Assembly: GCF_015706575.1 (NCBI RefSeq)
Contig: NW_024037072.1
Span: 28,831,162-28,895,161 of the forward strand
Length of the DNA stretch: 64,000 nucleotides
Source of the DNA: Patiria miniata
Taxonomy: Eukaryota; Echinodermata; Asteroidea; Valvatida; Asterinidae
Direction of reading: 5' to 3'
The position numbers and the translations under genes are program-made. Below are positions 36,201 to 47,637 of the stretch, in pieces. Every line of letters begins with the position of its first letter. Position 1 is the first letter of the stretch. The notes beneath the pieces were generated by a model. The model had not been told where the DNA came from, did no database searches, and saw nothing but the letters and a program-made list of their open reading frames with translations.

Positions 36201-39200
36201 AATAGTACTGCCCAGCGCCCCTACTCCGACACCCCGAGAAATTATACTGGTATTATACGCCTTTCCCCACAATACGGACAGAACCTGCTGGGTTAGGGGG
36301 TATTTGTACATCCCGTAACATATTGTTAATAATCGTCGGATTTGAACAGCGACCGCTTTAAAAGTATGGTACGAGCCACCCCCCCCCCCCTATTGATTTT
36401 AAGGAGCCAAGTGTCCGGACAAAAAACCCTGTCTACATTTCAGCATTGATTTGCTGATGAACCCCCACCCCCCCCCGACAATTCCTGGTTCCCCCCCCCC
36501 CCCCCCCCCCCCCCCCCCCATTGTTGTTGTGCATATACGGCAATTATTATTGTCTACAAGGTGATTCAAAATGCAATCAAATGTGATACACAAATTTGAT
36601 ACAATGAAGTATGTCTAATAAGAGCATGTTCTTCCACTCATCTGAAAAAAGCAGTTACTGATATTGATCTATGCCAACAGACGTTATGCATGTTTTACTT
36701 AAAGGAAGCATTTTTATAGCTTTCCTTGGAGTGCCATTGAGCGTAGTGATAATACACACAAGCATTCATTAAAATGAGATATTAATAATTGAAATCAAGA
36801 CCATTGTTTTTACTGTCAGTTGTAATGGTTTGCATATGAGGAACAAGTCAACTCTTTTTCTTCTGAAACGTTGTTAGCGATATAAAAATCCTTTGCAAGT
36901 TCTCGTTCATTCATCGAGGTGGGAAAACGTCCATGTTTCATAATACTCAATGTGTATTAACCAGTTCGTAGAATTATCAGAGGTTGACAGCCGAGTTTTT
37001 GTGATTTTTTATTCAACTAGACATAACGTGAGATTTGAAGGTTTGCATGCTGGAAAGATACTAAGACAAGAAAAGTTTGCGGTAGCACCATGTGAATAAC
37101 ATTCTCCTGACGACGGGCAGAGCATACTGTTCGAAACGTTGAGTCCCCGGCTCTTTTCAGAACCACACATACTCACAAAAGAGATTTATTCACATGGTGC
37201 TACCGCAAACTTATCTTGTTTTAGACATAACACGGGAATAAAGTATGCAAATGACGTGAAATGTTCACAGTTAAAAGTCAATAAGATGTACTTTATCCTT
37301 TTTTTTTCATAATGAAATTGAGCAAGCCGAATATTTTTAAATATTTTCAAATTCAGTCATTTTCTTTTTTGACTCCCCTGCAAGGAGAAGCCGGTAGAAA
37401 GCCTTGCGAATCGGTATCGGCTGAGCACCGCATGCATGGTTGTATACACGGTAGCCTCATCAGTATCCTGTACTCTGAAACCGACCACTCGCGGTTTGCA
37501 TCATGTCCTATTAGCCAATATATTCGGCTTTTCCAAAAGAGAGACTGACAACAACATTCCAAAGGGAAAACGTTTCTTTTGCGCAACTCACAGGCAGGTG
37601 TGATAAAAGTATAATATTGTCGAATTAGCCGGTTATGCTGTAAAATATGACCGGCGTTTGCATGGTGATAAAGGAAGGATATTAAAACACATGCTGACAT
37701 ATATTTACAGTTATAATTCTTTTTCATTTCTTGAAAAAAAGGTAAAACATACTGGTACTATCAGTGGCGTAACTGGGTTGTGCGCCCCCCCCCCACAACA
37801 AATGTCCGTGCCGTACCCCCCCCCCCCCCCCCGCCCGGCGCTCCCCGTTTAAAATCTTTAAATGAAAAAAAATGTGTCATTTGCCTTCAGTGCCCCCTTA
37901 AAAATTGTGTGCACCCATGTGCCCCCCCCCACCCACCCATCGGAATTAGGTTAAACCTCACGCCACTGACTGTTAATACCTATGAACAAAGTACTCTCTT
38001 TTAACGTCTTCCACCTGGTGTCTTACGTCAAAGAGGAAAGTATCATTAACTTATTAATAGGGAAATCGTTTAGGTTCTTGGGAATTTGGATTACATATTT
38101 GACAAAATATCATTCTTCCCGAGGGATCTTCTCAGCCTTAACGATTTAGGTCGATTTGGGATCTAAAATCGCTTGTAATTTCATACTTCATGACATCAGA
38201 ATAACGTCACAGTAATATTGAGGCCGATGTCTCATTCAAAAGTGAACAACTTCTATATTGCTAGGAACGGAACTTTATCATAATGTGATGATCACAGTGT
38301 GATTTTAGTGTTCTGAGGCTAATCATAAGCTAATGTCCTTTATAAAACATTGATTTAGTGTTGACAATAAGAGTTTTTATAGTGATACCTTTATCAAATC
38401 ATTTCTCGTAATATACCAGACAAGAGTTTTGCTAAATTTCCGATATTCCAATTTAAGCCATGAGAGTCGTTTTATCTTAAATATGATCTCAATATGATTA
38501 AAAACAAATCTTGAATTTGTTAGTGTCATTTAAGAAAGCAACAAGTTTTATGCAACCTGTCAATAAAGACATTTTTGGGAATTTGTGATTGTTAATGTTT
38601 CACGTGAAGTGAATTACTTTTCAACGGGATAAATAGGGGAAAACAAGGCAGAGGGTGTGATTTCCTACGAAGCTTGGGGGAGTAATTTAAAACAAGATAA
38701 AAATAAAAAAACAAAAATCAACTTCGACCCAGATCAAATCAATACCCTACAGTTTATCTCTTGTTCCTCTGCCAGTTTATTGTTCATATAAGAACGGGTG
38801 GGGGAAACCTCAAATGCACCGACGAACAAGAAAGAATCCATGACAATGCTTCAAAAAACGGGATATCCATGCAGAACGAGATTTTTGCATGTCATCATCT
38901 CCACATCGTAAGTCGACTTGGCAAGATAATTTATCTCGACAAGTTGTCATCTCGACTTCAGGAAGTCGACTTAGCGAGATATTTCATCTGGACAAGTCGT
39001 CATCTCGACTTCGAGAAGTCAACTTGGCGAGATAATACATCTGGACAAGTCGTCATCTCGACTTCGGAAAGTCGACTTGACGAGATAATACATCTGAACA
39101 AGTCGTCATGTCGACTTATGGAAGACGACTTGGAGAGATAATGCATCTGGACAAGTCACCAAGTCGACTTCGGTAAGTCGACTGGGCGATACAATTATGT

Positions 39201-41276
39201 GATTAAATCGCCTTACTCTCGGCGATATGTCAACATGACGTGATGAATTATCTGAGTAAATAAAGAAGTGGATGGCACTCATGGAGCGCCGTACATTGCC
39301 ACCGCGCAAGTACATAATTTTATCCTCAGCACACTGTAGGTCCCTTTGACGTAAATGTGTAATTTTAGCTCGAGTGCATGTACTCCGTATTTTCCCTGCT
39401 TAATTTATTTCGTAAAATTCTGTGCAGTCTCATTACTTTCATGTCCCAAATTCTTCAGCTCTAGTTGCGTTTGTGTCCAGTTTGCATTGGACCGAGACAA
39501 GATCGAAAGCTGACTTCAGAGCAAGTCGGGACCGAGGTCTTATTCATCCGTGTCCATTACCAGGACTGTTTCACCCGAGGAATTCAAACGACAGTTTGAA
39601 TTTATAAAAAAATGCTTTACCGCGAAACTTTTAGATTAATCGCAGTGTGTGGAACAAAAGCTTCTATGCCTCCGCCGAAGGCACAAGTATAGAGATGGAC
39701 CTTACTGCCACGGCAGAAAAACGCTTTTGAAATTGTGGGGCACGATGTGCGAAGCCAGACATCATTTGAAAAAGCGAAAGAAACATTCTTGAGAACCTAT
39801 TTGCTTAGAGTGAAACAAATTAGGTTTCAGTCATCAAGTGAAGCGTGAGTCTATAGTCGGAGTTGTAATCGAGACAATCACAAGTCAATCGTGACGGGTT
39901 TTTAAAAAAGTTCAAAGCAAGCAAAGTCACAATTCAGTTCAAAGAGGTTGAAACAGGAATACATGTATTTTGATAAGCTTTTTGACTTGGCTTGAGACTG
40001 GATGACTTGGGACTGACTTCCGATTGCTTTGTTATGGTGTGATGACCAGAATCCAGCTAGATAGATATCTCCCTTTTGTTCTCTCACTGTTTGTTTGTTT
40101 GTTTGTTTTTTTGTTTTTTTGTTTTTTTCCATATGTAGCAACAGGATCAGACTCTGCTCATCAGTTTGATATGTCAGTAAATGTGACATTTAAAAATATT
40201 GTATACGTATTAACCTGCTATGTTGACAGCGAGTCAAACAATCAATCTTGTTCCGCTGCCATGCCTTTATAGGCCTTTATACACGGGCTAGTCAACAACA
40301 GTCAGATCACATTTCTTGTAAACAATAGTGAAATTCCATCAACAGACAAAAACAGTAAGGCAATTCTGCTGTAGGTAAACAGTATGCTAATGGCCTTTAA
40401 AAAACAGTCACCTGATTAATTTCGACTTTTGGAATGGCTTTGTTTGGATTTACCGGCCAGAGAGGGGCATGGGCGTCGCCAGAATTTTTCGGGGGGGGGG
40501 GTGTTAAAGCACGTTTTTTCCCAAAATCTTGGTACTTTCTGTAGCATATTCTCAATTTTTTTTTTTTTTTTTTTTTTTTCGAGGGTGGGCGCAGGACATT
40601 TACCCACTCCATGCACCCCATTGACATCCCTGCAGACGCGCATATTGATTGTGAATTAAATTAATAGTAACAATTACTTCACACCTCTTCTTTTTTTTTC
40701 TTTTTCTTTTTTGCTTTTCCGGGGGGGGGGGGCTTGCCCCATCCTGGCGACGCCCATCGAGAGGCTATTAGGCTACAACTTTTGACTGGCCTATTGATCT
40801 CAATATTACAAGAAAAGGGGGTGGCCATTATTTGGGCCTACTTATTATGACTCATTTTTAATTCTATTTTACGTTTTTGTTTCTGTTGTTGTTGTTTTGG
40901 TCGTTGTTCCCCTCACAGTAATGACGTTGGTTACAAACGATTACTGAAGGCAAAAGGTAAAGGGAGCAGGAAACTACCACTCTAGTATAATATCATACAA
41001 GCAATTTAGAAAGAGTGAAAACAAACTTGAACAACCACAACAGCGTGACAATGGTAATCACGGCTGATTTCCAAACCAGGAGTTGTCGCATCCAAATCTA
41101 CAGTTTTATGGAGAAACAATTTCCCTTTTACATGTCAGTAATATTGCAAATAATTGTTTTCTTTACATGTCCGTACTTTGATTAATTATTGTAAAAGCAC
41201 ACTTACTGATGATGAATAGTGTGAAGGCCGCAGACTGAATGAAGAACAGGACTTTAAAGACGTGATCGGAAGCCAT
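33238..41276 (-). CDS. Gene 3: GT77-like type II membrane glycosyltransferase
   Basis: Two exons, join of 33238-34190 and 41207-41276 on the minus strand, 340 residues. Exon 1 is identical in protein to gene 1 (anchor FKVLFFIQSAAFTLFII). Exon 2 is nearly identical to gene 2: same acceptor, same Cys-bearing stem, DSD at 191-193, same C-terminus. It differs at single sites (for example HGSHYYG for LGSHYYG, SIRSF for SLRSF, and KGEFPPDQR for KGKFPTDQN). The intron is 7.0 kb because a 5-kb foldback element sits in it, so splicing must cross a long hairpin-forming sequence. The reading frame is intact. Function as for the family: a Golgi sugar transferase with unknown donor and acceptor. Confidence 0.87.
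34411..34762. repeat. 53-bp tandem array, left arm of foldback
   Basis: About six units plus a partial one, each starting AAGTCGACTT (itself a palindrome) and containing GACGACTTGTCCAGATG. The right-arm array at 38885-39183 has five units plus a partial one. Confidence 0.85.
36120..36525. mobile_element. G/C-run hAT-type MITE inside the foldback
   Basis: The same parts as at 8891-9299 in inverted orientation: an ACAGAACCTGCTGGGTTA block, AATCGTCGGATTTGAACAGC, and GTCCGGACAAAAAACC. It ends in a run of 29 C at about 36491-36519. Borders are approximate. Confidence 0.55.
37073..37212. mobile_element. 140-bp MITE with perfect 27-bp ends
   Basis: The left end (AAGTTTGCGGTAGCACCATG and on) and right end are perfect inverted repeats over 27 bp (37073-37099, 37186-37212). 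The middle holds CTGACGACGGGCAG with CTGTTCG, which can pair as a small stem. It is nested in the foldback element. Confidence 0.7.
37766..37970. mobile_element. hAT-type MITE with CAGTGGCGTAA end
   Basis: CAGTGGCGTAACTGGG at the left and CTCACGCCACTG at the right, with C runs between; these are typical hAT MITE ends. The flanks (ACTGGTACTAT and ACTGTTAATA) show no clean duplication. Confidence 0.6.
38885..39183. repeat. 53-bp tandem array, right arm of foldback
   Basis: The inverted counterpart of the left array, one unit shorter. The missing unit corresponds to one of two near-identical neighbours in the left arm. Confidence 0.85.
40468..40758. mobile_element. hAT-type MITE, block B copy
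   Basis: The duplicate of 23796-24085, with GAGAGGGG on the left (40460-40467) and a drifted GAGAGGCT on the right. G and T runs differ in length from the block A copy. Confidence 0.8.
41207..41276 (-). CDS. Gene 3 exon 1 (cytosolic tail and signal anchor)
   Basis: 70 nt, ATG at 41276-41274, donor GTAAGT at 41206-41201. It lies in block B of the segmental duplication. Confidence 0.86.
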
Positions 41277-41430
41277 CTTGACTGACCCGTTCAGATCATA
41301 ACCAGTGGTGGAACCGCAACTGAATTACCAATGAACGCCAAATGACAAGGAAAAAGCCGTGAGCAGCTGAAGGATTTGCACCCACTAGGTCGGCTTACAC
41401 GGTGCGAACATACAGCTAAACATGCCTATA
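41277..41430 (-). promoter_or_regulatory. Conserved 5' flank of gene 3
   Basis: Almost the same as the gene 2 flank, as expected from the block duplication, so it adds little independent evidence for function. Confidence 0.35.
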
Positions 41431-42451
41431 TTAAGTATTAATATACGTCAACGAGCCTTTTTACACGGATCAATATGAGAAAAAAGCATACAGAAAACGA
41501 TTTTTATGTATAGGAAACGATAGCGTCGACACTGCTGTTTAGCATTAGAGACTATACGTGTTGTGCTTGTACCACCGTCGTGTACATGACGTCCATGTAG
41601 AATGGCAGACAAAAGTATCACACCACCAATATACCTATCCACTGTATTTTACAGGCTCCAGACTCCAGAAAACACGCACAAAAGACCTTTTCACCCGAAA
41701 CTGAAAAGTATGAACATGGGGGTCGTGAGGCGGAACAAAATCGTCCCATTGAAAATGTACAGGGGTTCAAACCTTCGGGTCGTTTTAAATTCCCTTAAAT
41801 CTATAGTCCATCATTTGCAGCCATCCGAAAAAGTAACTTGCGTATTATTGTTGAAAAACATACTTGGTTGAAAGATAGTAAGTGGACTAAACTCCCTGTG
41901 AAATTAATCTTTCTGGCAAGCTATCATTTTGAAGTAATCAACAAAAGAAGGCCTTTCCAACGGTGACGCACCGTAGGAAAATTTAAATTAGTAGTTCGTT
42001 TTGTTATTCGGCGCAGCGCGCGCAAGCATTGGAACGACGCACAGGAGGGCGCGGTTGCTATAATTCGTCGGATCAGTGCGCGACATCGCGTATAGCTGCA
42101 ATTCAAAACAATTCAAAACATGATTCAGCAACTTTTGATTTGAAATTGAGATCCTAGAATGCTGTTTTTCTCAGAATATACAGCTGAAGCTGAGCTGAAA
42201 CTTCCTCAGGTTAGTTGTTCAGTATCCTTCATTAGATTTTGAACACTTCTGTTGCTTCAAACGAACAAAATGCACAAATTACAAATGATGGACTTTATCT
42301 TTAAAACACCGGTTGAACTCGATTCAGTGTAACGCCTTCTCCGTGGCGCGCTTTTCTATTAAATTTTCCAATTTTCCAAAGTTTTCTGGCCACATGGCCC
42401 GAGTTTCACATCGTGCTCACTCGAACTCGCACACACGATGACAAACGTGTA

Positions 42452-43550
42452 CCGTAATTTTCGGAATATAAGCCGCGGCTTATACGTTGATTTTGCCCAA
42501 GAAAATGTTTACTGCGGCTTATACACAGGGCGGCTTATACGCCGAGCCTTGAAGAATAAAAATGAAATTCACATGTGTATTTAATGTTCTGGTATAAGAA
42601 GAGATATGTTGCTGAAATGAATTAAGAAAGTCATTGAACCGAAACCACGTGCCACGTAAAGGTGCCGAGCGGTAAAAAGTACGGTGAAAGCTGTCTTGAT
42701 CGACGCTTGCAACAAGCCGTACGTGATTCTAGTGCTGCTGCATGCAGCATGCTTTCCCCAGCGGACCACACCATTTGAGGTAATATAGGGGTGTACTATC
42801 TTGGAAACAATAATTACCAATATTTCCGCTGTTTAAAAAAAAGGAAAAAGACGACTAATACTTTTTATGGTGATCGAAACATTTCTGTATTCGATAATCA
42901 GTTGTTCAACGTCACAATATAATTTGTGTACTTCGAATGTATTCAAGAAACGATGTAAACCTCAAAACAGGGACTACATCACCCCTAACAAAATTAATGG
43001 ATTCGTCCATGAAAATGGCAGCATCGTTTTGACTATTTTCGAAGAAAGTTACGATCGAAACTTGAATACTGCTCGTTAGTTATCACAAAAAATTGATAAG
43101 TTTTGAGATAAAAACGGACCTGTATATTTTTAGGACAAAACAAATCAGCATCTGTTGCCACAGAGCAAGATTTGTACGTAGCGCTCCAGTCAGACAACAC
43201 ACGCAATGGGGGAAAATCACGGTGGGTTGCATACTCTCTCACGTGCTGCAGGAAAATGTTGTCACAGGCCGGCGCGGCGCAGGCTGCCGCGCCGGGCGAT
43301 GTATTAACTTTTACGGCCGGGGACCGGACGGTCAGCCGGCAGCAATTCCCGGTGGTTATTTCTCATCATCAATTTCCACATTTTTTTGTGAGAGTATCGA
43401 TTGTAAATGATTTGACACAACTTTTGGAGGCCTTACAAAATTGAAACCGCTGCCGTCGGTGCGGCTTATACGCCGACTTCAAATCTTAATTTGCAGATTT
43501 TTGCGTGCTGCGGCTTATACGCCGCGCGGCTTATATTCCGAAAATTACGG
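42452..43550. mobile_element. DNA transposon with GCGGCTTATAC ends, uninterrupted copy
   Basis: The 1099-bp partner of 25786-28830, with the same GTA flanks and the same subterminal GCGGCTTATAC motifs, and without the nested hAT-like element. It shows the original form of the element. Frames inside it are not recognised. Confidence 0.75.
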
Positions 43551-44439
43551 GTAGATGCCAACGCAAAAACCGCAAGCAGGAGCATAACTATCATAATACA
43601 CTAATGTATTCAACTACCAGGAAAACCTTGGCGTTGATTGGTCAATATTGCAACGTTAATATCACGTGTATTTTCACGATCACGTGCCTGACATGCTGTG
43701 CGGGCAAGTTGATGCAGTAAACCGTGAGTGAAATCTGTTCAATGACGTCTCAGTTTCGAACACTGGTTTTCGAACAACTTATCAGAACATTTTTTATGTC
43801 TTTTTGCACCACGAAGGTACAGAAAATAGCCCCGAAAATGTAAACAAAAATGGTGAACAAGTAAGGCCGATGTACGATACTTCCAAAAAATGGGGAAATC
43901 GCCGCGTTGGACAAGTGACTATCGTCACGCGTCATGTTTACCGGCGTGCCGTGGAACGTGACCGGCCGAGGGTGCCATGTCAAACACGGCATGGCAACAC
44001 ACATATGATCACACGGTAAGGGGCTCAGACCACGTGTAGCGAACTTAAAAATGGGAGAGTGAAGGCTCATTTTAGCGCACGGTTTTTGCCGAGGTGGATG
44101 TTCTACGTGACCTTAGAAACTCAGATAAACTACTTCGAGTTGAACTTGCTGCACTTTAAACGATGTCTGGACGCTCGGTAGTTTTAACGACCGTTTTAAC
44201 TGTTACCGCTTTAGCTAACACGGCCAATTTGTCAATGATTTCTCACTTTGTTCATTTTCAAAAGCATCTAAAATCGTCACAAGTAAATACTATCCGTCAC
44301 TTTTTTTATGCACAAAATAAAAACTTAAAAATGTTTTGTCCCGTGCGCACGATGTCAAGGCATATTAGCACGGCTCCTTTAGCTTTCCGATTTTCGGAGT
44401 GGAAAAAAAAATACCTGTGTTATTCGGGTTACCATCCCA

Positions 44440-44700
44440 GGCGCGGATCCAGGTGGGGGGTTTTTTGGGTGTCAACCCCCCCCCCCCCCCAAACTCTGTC
44501 AAAAAAAATATCATACGAATTCCTAAAAGATAATGCGAAGCCCCCCGCCCCCCCCCCCCCCCCGCCCTGCTGTGCCACCCCAAAAAATTTATACTTGTAT
44601 AATGTCCGCCTGTTCAAAATACGGTACACAATTTTTTATTCTAGTGTTAATAATCGTCGAATTTGAACAGCGCCCCCTATTGAAATATATGGACCCCGGG
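44440..44700. mobile_element. G/C-run hAT-type MITE, block B
   Basis: The duplicate of 29715-29990; the C and G runs have changed length. Confidence 0.5.
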
Positions 44701-44762
44701 GTCTTGCCTAATTAATCAGCAAATCTTTTCACGCGAAATATATTACATAGACTACTTTTCTG

Positions 44763-44827
44763 GTAGCAGAAAGCAGAAAAGTAGAAAAATGCATTTTAGC
44801 AAAACGTTCAATCTGCTTTTCTGCTAT
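44763..44827. repeat. 66-bp palindromic micro-element, block B
   Basis: The duplicate of 30042-30106. Confidence 0.5.
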
Positions 44828-45671
44828 TCTGAACCTCCATAACAATAGGTATTGTTTGTTCGTCATGTTTGACTTTCCGGTAGACCCAGACAGAATAAAA
44901 CGGCGACTCATTCTGAAGTTAAAGTGGAAGTATGCAACGAGGAAAAACCCAGTGCGTCGCCATTTTTACAGTGTAACTATCCTTCAAAGTGTCACATTGA
45001 CACGTTCACTTGCACGCAGGGCTATAAACAATTGGCTGCATGCAGAAAGGGATCAAAGTGAGCCAAAATAATAAAATTAAAAAATAAAAAAACAACAACA
45101 ACAACAATAAGTGGTAAAACACATTTCACTATACAAGGTTTTGTAACGATGAAATCTCAAGGTCTATCAGCGAAAGGCTGTTTTGTTTATTATTCCATTT
45201 ATACGAGTATATTATCGTACATTTGTATAGATGTATTATTGAAAAGCACAATGAAATTGATCTGCCAGTGCCTTAAGTTACAATATTGGTCAAAGCATGC
45301 TTTAACTCTTTCAGTGCCCGCGAAATTTGAAAAGTTTAACCCTAAATTGCCCAACTTCGAGGATTTTTTGTAATTGTTCAAAATTCTGTAAAAAAAAAAG
45401 TAAACAAGTTTTACTCACTAAATTTTTTTCTTGTTGCTCTCTGGTATATCCTTGGTATATTGGAAAGTCAATGGTAGTCACATACATAGTGATACACCCT
45501 GAAACACTGTCCTGCACACAGGGGAATTCCGCACTTTTTGCAGAAAATACGAGTGTCAGTGCTGCGCCCTCTCGCAAGAACTCGAATGAAACAAATAAAT
45601 ACAGGTCGTACCTGAATAAAAATGATATTATTAGAAAGAGCGAGAGCGCCCCTTGTGATAACATTCTTACT

Positions 45672-45782
45672 CTACCTCGTACGTGTACGAAGTTTGGCGA
45701 TTTTAAGTACGAAGATTACCTCGTACATGTACGAAGTTGGCAATTTCGAGCTAACAAATATACCTCGTATATGTACGACTTT
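45672..45782. repeat. TACCTCGTACATGTACGA palindrome array, block B
   Basis: Three units like 30951-31072 with single changes; the first unit here is shorter (CTCGTACGTGTACGAAG). Confidence 0.5.
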
Positions 45783-47279
45783 GGTACTGTCGGATAATGT
45801 ATGTTTTTAAAAAATGTTTGTAACATTCCTTAAGCTTTGTGATATCATCATAGATGGGTTTTGTACCGATTACCACCAAAAAAACGTCAAATTGAGTTAA
45901 GTCACCACGGTATTCAAAGGCAGATTACCCTGACAAAAGCTACTCGTATCAGGTAGACGATATTCAGGTTTCGTTGTTTATTTTCAAATATATTGTGAAT
46001 ACACAGTGCATGTACATAAGTTGTAGGTTTCATTTTGGAAAGTCTGTGACGGTACCCAAAATAGGCAAAAGCTTTATAGTCATTGGCCCTATGTATATAT
46101 ACTAGCATGTGCGGCAAGCAATATCGCCTTTGTAACTTCGAGAGGAATCTAAGGCGTTCATTTTAAGAAAATTTAGAGTGTTTTTCCTCACTGTTTGCCT
46201 TATTTTACTGTGGTATTGGGACACGTTACAAATTAAAAACAGACGAAAGCAGATATTTTGAATTGTCCTGACTCCTTGGCGGCGTTTGTTACTGGCCAGT
46301 TATAAACTGTTTTCGGCGGTGTTTAAAAGGTGAGTTAAAACAACCACATGACGAGCTCTTGACCAATAGGAATGAAATTGTAATGTATTATTTCTTTGAA
46401 GTATGTTCACACTGAATAACGAAATTAGATCTACTGATCATATATAAAGCAACTATCGTTCTGCTTCTGACCCCTACTCTTCCTATAACCTCTAAAATTC
46501 TTAATTAACAAGTTACTTTGCGAAATGTAAACACCACTAAACTGGCATCCTCCGTAATTGAGTTATATTAAAAACAATGAGTTCTATCAAACATTTAAAG
46601 GAACCCAGGACTACCAGTAAGAAGAACTGACATCATATTGACAAAACTGAAAGCCTGTGCAAATGAGTCACGAAGCAGACTATTTTGTGATAAAGGCAAA
46701 AACCGTGTGACTTAACTCTCCAGGAAAATATGATCACGTCGTAGCAACTAAGCATGTTGTCTATGTTCGATTTTACAAAGTTCTCTATAGGTAAATGCAT
46801 CCATGCACTTAGAAAACCTTCCGTTATCACCGAGAATTAAAAGTTAAAACACGCGGCAAGAACTGATCTGGTAGGTACTTATTTCCATGCATTCTTAATG
46901 CATAGCTTGCATGTACCGCACGCTTTCGCATGTTCGAATTTTGTTAGCGAACGGGTCTTTGCATGGGAACACCGAGGCCTACAATCCTCGTGTCTAATAA
47001 CTGCGAAATTTGTAACAGCAAACTGACTATTGACACGAAATGAAACACTCTCAATAAATTCAGGTTCACTTCCTGTGTTTCTGTCGCCAGTCAAGGGACT
47101 GCAACAAATGCATTCCTTTGTCATTGTTTGTGCCCCGTTACTCGTGGCTGGTCTTGTCAATGGTCGAATGCTTGCTCCAAAATGATATTGTGTTTGGTCT
47201 TCTTCCTGTCTCAACTACAATACTGGAAATGACGTAAATTGCGGGTTATTAAGTCCGATCCATGTTCACGTACAAGTTA

Positions 47280-47475
47280 TACACTGTAAAAAATAATGGG
47301 TAAAACACTGTTGGGCAATATAATTTTACCCAACATTGGTTTGAAATTACTAAATTTGGGTAAACATTTTCCAACAATTGGGAAAAATTCGCCCTAGAGT
47401 TTAACCTGTTGATAAGTTGACCAACGTTGGTCTACATATCAACCCACTTTGCCCAACGTGTTTACAGTGTACATC
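47280..47475. mobile_element. Short MITE with ACACTGTAAA ends, gene 4 flank
   Basis: The duplicate of 32885-33075. Confidence 0.6.
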
Positions 47476-47637
47476 ATGAACAAAGCCAACAGACTCAGAT
47501 GATGCCCCTCCCCGTTCCAATACCTCACTCAACTGGTCCCTCACAATTTTACAAGAACTCGAAGTCGCTCATCAAAACCGTTCCAGTTCCGAAATAGATC
47601 GACAGTTTAAGCCAGTCAGATTCACTTTGGATTTCAC

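Larger units (their letters stand above)
34301..39293. mobile_element. 4993-bp foldback element in gene 3 intron
   Basis: Long inverted arms (about 34301-35230 and 38370-39293) start TACGGCGCTCCATGAG and mirror at the right end. The flanks are CATTAC (34295-34300) and CATTGC (39294-39299), a 6-bp duplication with one change. Gene 2's intron shows the uninterrupted site ATGCATTACCACCG at about 22620. Each arm contains a tandem array of a 53-bp unit. The centre has MITEs but no recognisable transposase. Subterminal tandem repeats in long arms are the hallmark of foldback elements; the superfamily is not clear. Confidence 0.85.

Noticed and set aside
37104-37150. Hammerhead-like ribozyme core (CTGACGA, stem, GAAACG)
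   Set aside because: When the stem CGGGCAG/CTGTTCG is formed, the conserved G before AAA is used up in pairing, and keeping it free breaks the stem. No proper third stem is seen, so the canonical fold is not supported.
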